Positions 1 through 10,260 of a stretch of 64,000 nucleotides of DNA are shown here, one piece after another; position 1 is the stretch's first letter, and each line of letters opens with the position of its first letter. Source of the stretch: Lumnitzera littorea (Eukaryota; Streptophyta; Magnoliopsida; Myrtales; Combretaceae). The position numbers and the translations under genes are program-made. The notes under the pieces are model-generated. The model had not been told where the DNA came from. It saw only the letters and a list, made by a program, of their open reading frames with translations, and searched no databases. The stretch spans positions 41,299,025 to 41,363,024 of the forward strand of contig JAMXBB010000009.1 of NCBI GenBank assembly GCA_024138015.1, read 5' to 3'.

Positions 1-932
1 GGCTTGGTACTCGACTAAGCTTGGTGACTCACCTGTCTGAGTCGACTAGTTAGCACCTTGGCCGTTAGTTGGCTCCTCCTTTGCCTTTCTGCTCACTAGG
101 CAATCCTAATAGCTTCATCCATTGTATCAAATCATTGGAGCTCTACAATGTCTCAAATGTCTCCTCTCAACCCAATAATGAATATTGAGACTATTCGAGT
201 TGGTGGTTCCTCTACTTCACAATGTATCATAAGCATTTGAAATTCTTAAACATACTCATCAACAGTTCAACCTCCTTGTCTTAACTCCTAAAGCCAAGTG
301 AAAGTATCTTGAAGATAAGTCTCTGGTATAAATCTGTTTCTAAGTATTCTCTTCATCTCCAGCTAAATATTAATCTCTCAATATCTCTCCCATCTCCTTA
401 TAGCCTAAAAATTCTTCTACCACATGGCGGCATATCTAGAGAACTCAACAGCAGCAGTTCTCACCTTCTCATAATCCTCATATTAATAGTAATCAAACAT
501 ACATTATACCTTCTCTTCCCACTCTAGGAATTCATTAGTATTCCTAAATCCATTGAAACTCGAAATTCAAAGCTTTACATGGTCGAATGCTCTAAGGACT
601 CGTACATGCTCCTCTTTAAAATACTCCTCTTCTTCTTCGTCTCCTATGCCTACAAAATCAATCCTTCTCCTCACTCATTCACCTACTCCTCCACCTTGAA
701 CGGGTTGAGCTAGGTTCTAACCTTTAATAAGCTGAGCAACTTGTGGGGTGTTTTACACGACTTTAGTCAGTCAGCAAGACAATGTATGTACAACTCGAGT
801 TAAATCTACCAAGAGGTTAGCAACCTCATCAAGTCTCTCATCAATGCTTCTTGGGGTTCCTTGAGACTGTCGTCCATGGTGGACAACTCCACTATCATCG
901 CCAATACCAACATTCATACTCAAGTCAGTCAT
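1..932 (-). pseudogene. Decayed Ty3/gypsy gag fragment
   Basis: Starting from an ATG at 932 the minus strand reads a gag-like polypeptide broken by many stops and shifts. About 400 bases in is a segment with FNG and EFLEWE (near 515-570), the usual opening of the plant gypsy capsid domain. Further on come RFIPETYLQD-like and VDEYV-EFQML-like segments (about 215-330), which match the family's capsid pattern in order and spacing. The fragment ends at the window edge before any zinc knuckle or protease. It is non-functional. The family call is by pattern recognition, not by alignment. Confidence 0.65.
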
Positions 933-1081
933 TTTTCCTCATAGATTCAAAGCTTAAACAAACACTTTAGGAAATTAACAGTCAACAACATAGTGCTCAA
1001 ATGAATACAGTAACTTACTTTATTTCACATACAAAATAGAGTATAACAAAACCTTGAAATCATATGTCAACTCAAATAAAT

Positions 1082-1098
1082 GCTCTACTCTGATACTA
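1082..1098 (-). other. Primer-binding site, initiator-Met tRNA type
   Basis: On the minus strand the bases just inside the LTR read TAGTATCAGAGTAGAGC. The canonical plant initiator-Met PBS begins TGGTATCAGAGC, so this is a near match (one change in the first 11 bases). It fixes 1102-1953 as a 5' LTR and sets the element's orientation. Confidence 0.7.
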
Positions 1099-1101
1099 AG
1101 A

Positions 1102-1953
1102 TGGTGCGAACCGTGACCAAGAACAGATAAAGCTAGTCACTGAATAGGTCTAAGCTTATAGAAAGCTCGAAAGAATTAATGGGAGAAATTGCGAAAGGAA
1201 TAAATGAGAAATGAAAGGTAAGCAAAACCATGAACAAATCTAGAGGATCTTATGTACCAATGGAACTTTTAAGGACTTACAATACAATTTGATATGATGC
1301 ACAAATCGGTCCAGTGAGGTTACTCGCTACCTAACCTTGCTCAAAAGTTAGGATAAGAGTAATGTCAAGAGTAAACTAAGTGTTCACACAAGGAGGAGAA
1401 TACTCAAGTGTATTAATGATAATCTGATCCTCTTCACAACTATAAGTATAAGGGTATTTATACCTATAAGTTAAGGCAACTTGCCTAAAAAGGAAAAGAC
1501 AAAAAGAACATTTTCTAAGGAAGTAATATACTAGACACAAAAAGGTAAAAAATGAATATACAAGAAAAACATTCATTAGTGCAATGGATTCTACACGTGA
1601 TACTGTACATGTAGCGATGCTACATTGGCAAGGTTATTAGAAGATGCAGACAAAAAGTATGGACAGTTGGCTTATCCGAACAAGGATAGCTTAGTCAATC
1701 TAGAGTCTCCCTTTCTTGACTTCTTAGCAAGGAAGATATCGAGTAATTGATTGGCTCAGGTGCAAGTGAGTAATCTTCAATTTGATGCACTACAGAAAGA
1801 TGGGCAGTCATATGACTTGACATGAAGGGTGAATCGAAAAGGAAGTACTCGGCTTCGGTAGGGGTCAACTAGAACAAAAGGATTCATTATGCCAATCCTT
1901 CTAGTCCTTAGGCTCGGCTGCGGGTCAAAGGTCCAGTAGCTTAATTCCCATCA
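1102..1953 (-). repeat. 5' LTR of gypsy-like element F (852 bp)
   Basis: On the minus strand it begins TGATGGGAATTAAGC and ends with CGCACCA, so it has TG...CA ends. A TATAAATA box lies at about 1455-1462 (minus strand). It aligns along its whole length with the solo LTR at 37553-38514: shared segments include the start TGATRGGAATYAA, the TATAAATA region and the block around GATATGATGCA. The pairing with a PBS at 1082-1098 identifies it as a 5' LTR. Confidence 0.75.
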
Positions 1954-2321
1954 GCTACCCTCCATTTAATTCTATTTTAGGATTATTATAACCTCCTAGG
2001 GCACTACCCTTCAATCAATGTCACTTTTACGGTCTTGTCGACTTTGAAAGTGCTTCCCTTTCTTCAAAACTTTCTAAGGTTATAGTCAGCTCGTATAGTA
2101 CTATACCATTCTAAAAACCCATTTTGTATCTCAACTAGCTCTTAGAGTACCTTCTCTCTCTTTCATCTTTCAACATTTACCAAATCCTCTATGGATCAGA
2201 CCTAGGCTAGCTAGCTAGTTATAGTGTTGCTTAAGGCTAATTCATTGTCAAGGCAAAAATGATATCTCTTTTTGTCCTTATGGAAAAGTTTTACTCAAAC
2301 TTCACTACAAAGAAAGGTATT
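1954..2321. other. Unassigned spacer
   Basis: There is no open frame or recognisable repeat here. It is the sequence flanking the upstream end of element F. Confidence 0.4.
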
Positions 2322-5286
2322 TGTAAGCCCCTTATTTTGCCTAGTTTTATAATTTTATATTAGAAAATTTAGAAAAAAGTCCAAAAAAGTAGAAAATTTA
2401 TAAAATTAGAAAAATTTTTAAAAAGAAAATTAAAAAATATATATTAAAAGAAAAAGAAATAAATAATTTAAAATAAAATAAGAAAATTTAAATAGCTTTA
2501 ATTTTTTAAATTTAAAAAAATAGAGGTAATGTTAGGTCTAGGCTTAGATTTAATTCTAACCCAAGCTGATCTCATTCATATATACAATTTAATTACATAC
2601 ATGGACAAAGCACAGGCTAGTGGCCAATTGGTAAAGCATACACATATACATAGTAGTGGTCTTAGGTTCGATCTGTGTGCTTGGTACTTTGCACTATTTG
2701 TTTTTTCGACCAGGCTATTATCGGCTGATCATGTCCATTATCCTTTACTTTCTCTAGGATTCTAGCACTTTCCTACTCTAAGTAGCCTACTTTCAAGAAA
2801 TTTGTAACCTCATTTTCATCATGATTTCACCAAATTAATTGTGAAATCACAAAGACCATTTAGAGTACTTCAGATTAAACCCAAAAACTCATTTAGATTC
2901 AATCCTTTATTGGGTCAAATCGATGCTTAAAAATTGAAAAAATTCATTTTTATCCAAGTGTGATTTCCATGATTCAAGCTCCATCTTTAACTATCAAAGC
3001 TTCCTATGAGTATTTTTAAAAATGTTGAGACTCCATTAACATCATTGGACTATCAAAACTACAAGATTCATGGCCATTTACTTTGGATTCAAAATTGATG
3101 TCCGATTAAAACCCATTCATTATGGTTCTTGGATTTAATGAGTTAATGGGCTCTCCATGCAAACTTAAAGCTCAATCAATATAAAAGAGAAGCTAAGGAT
3201 TTGATCCATTAGGAACAATCATTAAACACTCATTAATCTACTGTCTCACTAAGCTTTCTCATTATAAAGCCCTTAGCTGCAACCATTCACTCTCTCTCTA
3301 ACCTTTCTCTTTTGTTTCTCACTTTTGAAGCTCGAGACCACCACTACAAACCTCCTTACCGTTTGAGTTATCCAATGCCACCAACCCTAACATCCGCTGT
3401 GAGCCTTAGCCTCACTACTAAAGATCTAAGGTTTCAAACCCTAACTACTGCACAACCTAGCTTAAAATACCACCCCCACGCCTCCTTGTTTGAATTGGAC
3501 ACCATGATTGAGTTCGTAGTGTCTCAAAAACTCCATTCGAACCCTCACAATCACCACTCAAGGTAGACACACACTACCATTGGTGGCTAACTTGCACTAC
3601 CCCTCAAACCACCTTCGTTAGCCATGGTACTTTGCTTACCCCCCACTAAGTTTAATACGAAACACACAAAAACACGTCTTCCCATTAAAAAATCAACTTG
3701 AAAACATTTGAATGAAGCCTCTTCACTATCTGCTCAATCCTCTTTGCATGACCTAATCTAAGACTCGACTAGACTCTAACCTAACTCAACCGAACCGAAC
3801 CTTGATCAGCTACTTTGACCCGTATATTGCATCTTTTGATTCGGCTCTTTCATTTGTAATTTTTTTTTTCGATTTTATGTTTTTTTTAATTTATTTTTTG
3901 TAAATTTAATTAATTGTAATAATAATAAAAAAACAACAAAAGGATGAAAGAAAAAATGAAAAAAGAACCAAAAGAAAAGAAGAAAAAAAAAAGAGAAGAA
4001 AAAAAGGGAAAAGCCTAATTTGTTTTATTTATTTATTTTTATCCTTTGGTCAAAATAAATAATAAATATAAAAATAAATAAATAATAAAAATGGAAAAAA
4101 AAATAAAAATAGAAAGTTGTGTCACTTAAAAAAATCCATTTTCCAAAGGAATAGAAATTCTCAATTAACCCTCTTCAAAATTAAGACTTCTAGAATTTCC
4201 CAAAAAAAACAAACATTAAAAAATGAGGTCCCTTTCCTACCACTTTTCTTAAACAAAACAAATGATTAAAACATAAAGCTAAATGTTTTTTCAAAATTGA
4301 AAATCACTAATACATTAAAATTTTATAAATGAACTATAGAAAGTCTGATCCCTACTAGAAGATACGTAAACAATTAGAGAGTGACTTAAAATAGGGGAAT
4401 CTTGTTATTTTCTCTTTTGTAAAAATTTCAATTTGTTATTTATGTTTATGCAAATAGAATTAGTCTATTGTAAATTTAGAATCATTTAAAAGGGGTAGTT
4501 TGAAAAACAAACTTAATTTCAAAAAGATAAAAGTTATACCCATTAAGGGTTTAAAAGGTTAGCCTCTAGACTCAAATATCTAGTTTTCAAAACTATTTTA
4601 AAAGAAATTGTTTTTTGTTTTTTCAATAGACTAGTAGTTAGGTTAAATCAGTAACTCATTTTTTCCCCAACTCTTATCGAGTGGTGACTCAAAGCTTTTA
4701 AAAAATAAAAACTAGTTTTTCTTAAATCTTAGTTAAGAGTTAGTATTAAACGTATTAAGGTTTAATACTAATCAGGTTAAGGAAAATAATAAAAATAAGA
4801 CAAAATTCAAGCTCGACAACCCCCTTCAATGACATGTTTAAGAAGTCTTTAGTATAGGAAATGTAATTGAAAGGGCTTCAGGGACTTAATTTGAGGGTTG
4901 ATTAGTGTAGAATGCTTAAGAAAGATGACTTTAGAGGCTTGTTTAGAGAGTTGATTGGAGTAAGGACTACTATTGGGATAACTTTAAAAGACTTAGTTAA
5001 AAGTTTACTAGTTTAAAAACACTCATCTAGAGAATTCATCAGAAGGTTATGAGACTAAAATTTGGTATTAAGCAACCTTCTAGAGTCTTATTCAAAGACT
5101 CTAATAGTAAGTAGGAACTCGATGTAAAGTTTACACAACTTATTAAAGGTAAGTCATAACCACACTTAAATTATTAAAATGAACTTATCTAACTCTATAT
5201 ATTTAGTAAAACTAAAGTAATTATATTGAATAATTAGGGAACAATTGAAGCGAGCAAGATCAAATACTAGTATCTCGGGCGTTACA
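2322..5286. repeat. Possible long solo LTR or LTR-like block
   Basis: The block begins TGTAAGCCCC and ends CGGGCGTTACA, giving LTR-style TG...CA ends with a short inverted repeat. It has a plus-strand TATAAAG (about 3264) followed by a CT-rich stretch like a transcription start region, and long A/T-rich and purine-rich tracts (3860-4110). It contains no protein gene; the frame at 3312-3566 has no recognisable content. The five bases on each side (GTATT and TGTCC) do not match, so there is no target-site duplication to prove the boundaries. This is a tentative call. Confidence 0.3.
2619..2675 (+). other. tRNA-like A-box/B-box pair, possible SINE head
   Basis: TAGTGGCCAATTGG (2619-2632) resembles a polymerase III A box and GGTTCGATCTG (2665-2675) a B box, 44 bases apart, as in a tRNA-derived SINE. 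The surrounding sequence does not fold into an evident cloverleaf, no CCA-adjacent acceptor stem is visible, and no SINE tail or target-site duplication was found. It may be chance. Confidence 0.25.
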
Positions 5287-5396
5287 TGTCCTGGTAAATG
5301 GGATTAGTGCTTCATTGCACTTTGGGGTATTACTTAAGGATATTTAGAGGCTTTAATATATATCTTGTTTATGAATGTATGTTAGTTGCTTATGTG

Positions 5397-5732
5397 TAGA
5401 GGCATATAAGTGAACTTTTATGTACGGGCTAGCCCGTTTAACTTACATTTTAAATAGTTTTGGGCTTAAGTTTTTTAGCCTATTCAAAAAGCAAGCCAAA
5501 TAAGCCCGATTGTTTAACTCACGAGCCAAAATAAGCGAGGTTAGGTCGACTCGTTTAAGTCATTTATGCTTTTGGCCCATGAGCCAACCTATTTAACTCA
5601 CTTTTTAAATGGGTTTAAGCCCAGGTTTTTTTACCTTTTTAAAATGTAGGTCAAATGAGTTTAGCTTGTTTAACCTGTAGGCCGAAGTAAGTCAAGCCAG
5701 GTTGGCTCATTTAACTCACTTCCACACCTTTA
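5397..5732. mobile_element. hAT-like MITE
   Basis: This non-coding 336-bp block has terminal inverted repeats, TAGAGGCATATAAGTGAACTT at the left and TAAAGGTGTGGAAGTGAGTTA as the complement of the right end. They are flanked by 8-bp direct repeats that differ only by transitions (CTTATGTG and CCTATGCA). The interior repeats the words GAGCCAA, TTTAACTCAC and AAGCCC, a style common in plant hAT-type MITEs. It has no transposase and would depend on one supplied elsewhere. The family assignment is an inference from duplication length and interior style. Confidence 0.5.
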
Positions 5733-7497
5733 CCTATGCATATGCATGTGTATGTTTGAATATGGTTTTGCTATATGGAGTGTTGGACTATGTATTGGTT
5801 ACCTTATGATGTGGGTTGATTAGACTATTTAGAATTACTTGATCACGCCAAAAGGAAAACTAACTCAAACTTGACCTAATCTCTAACCGGCCATGCATTG
5901 TAACCCATTAGGAGAATAATTAGGATTCTCAAGCCAAACACGAATCCTTTGATTAGGATAACTAAAATGGTCCTCTCTCCACCCTTAATTGAACTAAATG
6001 ATTGGAGAGGAGGTCATGGCAAAGTTAGGGACCGTGGTTCAAAGTAAAGTCTTAGGTAGAGCATGTTCTCTATTGCATAAAGCTCAGTTTAGTTTCAGTT
6101 TGTATGTGAGACGTCAAACTCCTCAACCTAAATTACAGCAGACATAATTTCTCTAATCTCATGATGGATTGGATAACATCATGTGATGATACTTGCTTGT
6201 ACATGTATAATAGCTAACTAAATTGTTTGAAAACTTGAGTTTCTCTATATCGGATGTGCATTATTGTCTTTATCCTACTTACTGAGTAAATTGTTGCTTA
6301 TTGATCACTTCTAAATAGAGCTTCTGAGTTTTACAAATTAGATTCTTATATTTTATCCTTTACTTGGTTAAATAGGTAAGTATACCTATCGTTTGTTAGT
6401 ACGAATAAGTATAGAGTCATCTCCATTGGGAAAAGGATTTAAACACTAGTACTAAATATACTTCCTATTAACTAGCTACCAATTGATTTAATGAAGTAAT
6501 TTAACTAATCTCTACAACACCTAAAATAAACTCAAAAAACATTTTTCCATATTTAATTAACAAGATTTACTATTATTAGAAAAATAGTTAACCATTGGGT
6601 GAAAAATAGAGCATGTCAAGCCGATGACCTCCGGCTACCCTCCAGCAATAGCTCCTTATCGGAAACATTCCTCTAGCTACCCATTTTCTAACCCCAAGCG
6701 GCTACTACAGCAGGACTTCAACGCCCTATTCAATTAATCCTTACTAATCACGCCCCTATTTTTGTTATGTTTTATTTTATTTTTTTCAATTTTTTCTAAT
6801 TTTTCCTCATGTATTTTCTTGTGTTTCAAAGCTCCTAAAATATTGTAATTGATGTTTGGTCTCCTATTTATGGATTTTGAAGAGGTTGCATGTCAAAAAG
6901 GTAAGTTCTAAGTGTCATTTCCTAGGTTTGACACCATGTAAGTAGTACCATGTGTCATTTCCATATTATTCTACTGATGACTCATATTTTCTAACTTAAT
7001 TCATGCTTCTACGTCATGCTTTTAATGGATCGATGACTCATAAAGTCACTTTTTAGATAATTTTCACCTAATTTTATATTTTCCTATATTTTATAATTTT
7101 ATATTAATATATATACATATCTAATACATATAATGTATATTATATATAAATACATATAGATCACATATAATTCAACATTATTTATTATTTTTAAAAGTTA
7201 ATAACTTAGCTCTAATAACCTATTATATCTCAACATTCAAATTTTACATTTTCAATAATTATCAACTTTATTGATAAACTTATACTTTCATCATATAAAA
7301 CCCTTTATATACTTTATTTTGAAAAATTGACTTTACTAAGATACTTCATCTAACTTTTCTAACTTTACTGCAAAGTTTAAACTAAAACAGATAATATTAC
7401 CTAACACTCTAAATTTAAGGGCTTAAAACTTAAGGCTATTACATTAGCTTGAAACTTTTAGGTATTACATATATGGTAGGTAATGCCCTTTTTTTCC
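5733..7497. other. Gene-free AT-rich stretch
   Basis: No coding region is visible. The part from 7070 to 7260 is very A/T-rich with TA-type runs. A segment at about 7330-7375 resembles one at about 22570-22615, which suggests an unidentified dispersed repeat. Confidence 0.35.
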
Positions 7498-8460
7498 AAC
7501 ATCATTCATGAGATCAAAGCTATCTTGATTGTGATGAGTTGATGTGACTCCACAATAAGCATGGTAGCTATAATACCTCTATTATACAATCGAGGTCAAA
7601 ACAACCTCATTCAGGAATGATTGAAGAAATCATATAGTGATGGTTGTAGTCGCTTAGTGGATGTACTTGCTCTTAAGCATGTGATAGGTGCAATACCAAG
7701 TTTTGTGACAATTATTCATAAGATCAAGAATATCTCAATTGTAACGAGTCAAAGCAACTTCGTAGCAAGCTTGGCAATTATAATGCATTCTTATAGAATC
7801 AAGATCATTTGTGACAATTATTCATAAGATCAAGAATATCTCAATTGTAACGAGTCGAAGTAACTTCATAGCAAGTTTGGCAATTATAATGCAATCTTAT
7901 AGAATCAAGATCGAAACAATCTCATATGTAAATAATCAAAGCTATCATGTTATGATAGCCGTTGTCATCAATAGAAGCATGTGCTAGTGAGTATGTAGTC
8001 GGTAATGCATTTGTGCAACATTATTTATGAGATCGAAGTGATCTTAGCTATAATCAGTTGAAACAACTATAAATTCTACAGAATTGAGGTCAAAGCAATC
8101 TCATTTCTGAATGATCAAAGCAATCATGTCACAGATGCTATTGTTACATAGTAAAGGCATTCACTTCAAAGTATGCGATGGTAGTACCCATTTCAGCAAC
8201 ATCGTTCGTGAGATCAAACCAATTTTTTGTTGTGAATAGTCGAATTGATTCTATAGTAGGATAGGTAGCTATTCCCGTAGAGAGGTTAAAGCAACCCATC
8301 TATAAATGAATAAAGCAATCACACCATGTAGATGTTGTTAGCTAATGAAAGCATTGAGCATGTGATGATTATAACCCATCTTTACGATAATTATTCATGG
8401 GATCAACTAATCTTGCCATCGAATCTTATTACTATTCATTAAGGAGTTGAAGCAACTCCA
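7498..8460. repeat. Degenerate tandem array, about 190-210 bp period
   Basis: Diverged units begin with the pattern CAAYATYATTCATGAGATC at about 7498, 7708, 7814, 8016, 8197 and 8388. The spacings are 210, 106, 202, 181 and 191 bases. Each unit holds a 'GAGTCGAAGCAACT'-like segment, and several also hold a 'GAGGTCAAAGCAATCTC'-like segment. The open frame at 7621-7827 arises inside the array and is not a gene. The array could be a small satellite or an internal repeat of a large retroelement. Confidence 0.6.
7705..7916. repeat. 106-bp recent tandem duplication
   Basis: The unit 7705-7810 is repeated immediately at 7811-7916 with only a handful of differences, much closer than the other units of the surrounding array. 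Both copies begin GTGACAATTATTCATAAG. Confidence 0.8.
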
Positions 8461-9909
8461 CTTAAATTCTCTTTATGGTTACTTAACAAGGACATCATTA
8501 TACCAATACATAGCCAATCTCGAGGAGTCAAAGCAATTCCGATGCATTGTTCCTATGGAAACTTGGTCATGATCTTGACACTTCTTAAGCGTAAGAAAGT
8601 TAATAATGGAGGAGTTGATGTGACTCTACAAGTTTTGCCATTCATGATGCCCAAGGTAACAAAAGCATGATAAATGAAGACTCAATGGAAGTAATTTCAT
8701 AAGCAAGAGACATTAAACTCTATTCATTATAAAAAGTTTTTACAAGCTTATGTATATAACACTTATTAATTTAAATCAATGACATTAACATTACAAGTGA
8801 GAGTACAAAGTTATGTAAGACTTTGTAAACAATGTTGTAGATCCACTTAGGGCGATATGACTTCAATCAGCATGATGAGAAATTACAATCCAAGATGATT
8901 GGTCAAGGAGTTACTACCTCATCATATTCAATGACACTCCATCAATTAGGGGAGAAGAAACCGAAACTTCATATGATGCAGGTCATATAAACATGTTTGA
9001 ATTTGAATGTTACATTAAGCATGCTCTTGATATGAAGATGCCTCAATGAAGCTTACTCCTTGATATAGACACTTTATTCTCACAATGATGTTTAAGTTGC
9101 ATAAGTAATAAAGTATAGTCATTGCGAGAGGTTAATGTAAATTTTCTTAGAAGAACTCAATACACATGGGGGATACACCTCTAGCATAAAAAGAATGAAG
9201 CTTTGTGATCAAACATTACTCATATGAGTACAGGGCTATGGTGTATAGCAATATCAATAAGTTTTGCCTCTTATGTTAGATGTTGTCTAGTCTAGCATTA
9301 GCAATAGTGCTTAAAGAATACTTGCTGCCTAGATGCAACAATGTATTATTATTACAACATACTTGATGCATGGATAGAGCCACGTGTTACTATGTCATCT
9401 AATGTTGAAGATAATTTTTAAGGCAAACTTCACACCTATGTCAAGCAATGCGTTATGGTGTTGTCTAAAGTTTGTGATGACACATAAAGCACACATGCTG
9501 CTTGAATATAGCAAAGGGTAGTTTTGTTGCCACATTTTGCTAAAGACACTTGAAAACTTGGTTGATAAAACACTAATGGGAAATGCTAAGTTAACAGTAA
9601 GGCTATTTTGACACTTATAATACCATGTATTGCTGGAGATGTAGTTGAAGATTGAGTTATGTTTTACAACTCTAAGCTAAGTTCTAATCGAAGACTATGT
9701 ACTATAGAATAGTGAATTAAGCAAGAGACTCTCTCCTTTCATTTCTAGAGCAGATTATTAATCTCGTACTCACTAGTATGTCAGACTTAGAATTAGCATC
9801 TAAGATGACAAATTTATGAGAACTCGACATAGGCATACGTAATCCCTAGGTTCCAATAGCAATTGGATGTTGCAATGTAGAGCTCAAGATTAAAGCAAAT
9901 TAATTCTAG
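8461..9909. other. Gene-free stretch
   Basis: No recognisable protein, RNA gene or element boundary was found. Confidence 0.3.
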
Positions 9910-10260
9910 GAACCTAGGAAATCTAAGGTTGACCACAAATTTACTTATATAGTACCATAACTTAGAAGACAGATCTCGAAGTTAAAGTTTCAAGTGGGTT
10001 AATATTAGGAACCCAAGTTTAACCTAAGGGTGACCTCGGATCTGCATTTTGTATTAGCAACTAAAGCCTACATTGAGTGCCAAAACTCAATGTTTGAATT
10101 CTAAGCAACTAATACTAGTTACTTAAGTGAGACCTAAAGTTAACCTCGAATCTGCATGTTGCTGTAACAATTGAAGCTTGAGTTGAGCATTGTAACTTAG
10201 TGTTGTACTTTAAATGTTTAGTATTGAGAACCTAAGTGAAACATTAGGTCAACCTTTTTT
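9910..10260. repeat. Degenerate tandem repeats, about 100-110 bp period
   Basis: Diverged units start at about 9910, 10009, 10119 and 10227 with the pattern GAACCTAAGTGAAACCTAAGG followed by 'TGACCTCGAATCTGCATGTTG'-like text in the two better-preserved copies. They are non-coding. They may belong to the same larger element as the array at 7498-8460, but no boundaries of such an element were found. Confidence 0.45.

Larger units (their letters stand above)
1..1953 (-). mobile_element. Ty3/gypsy-like LTR retrotransposon F, 5' end (partial)
   Basis: Read on the minus strand this is the 5' end of an LTR element: a complete LTR (1102-1953), then an initiator-Met-type PBS (1082-1098), a short leader, then a decayed gag (932 down to 1). 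The rest lies outside the window, so the downstream LTR and the target-site duplication cannot be checked; the bases after the LTR (GCTAC, 1954-1958) would be one copy. The same LTR family recurs as a solo LTR at 37553-38514. Assignment to gypsy rests on the gag similarity; the LTR/PBS layout is seen directly. Confidence 0.75.

Noticed and set aside
2619..2690. Possible tRNA gene from A-box and B-box words
   Set aside because: No acceptor or anticodon stem can be formed. It was kept only as a low-confidence SINE-like feature.
3312..3566. 84-codon plus-strand ORF as a gene
   Set aside because: It has no recognisable domain and lies in the CT-rich leader part of an LTR-like block.
7498..8460. 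CRISPR-like array
   Set aside because: The units are long and diverged with no short conserved repeat/spacer pattern, and the context is a plant nuclear genome.
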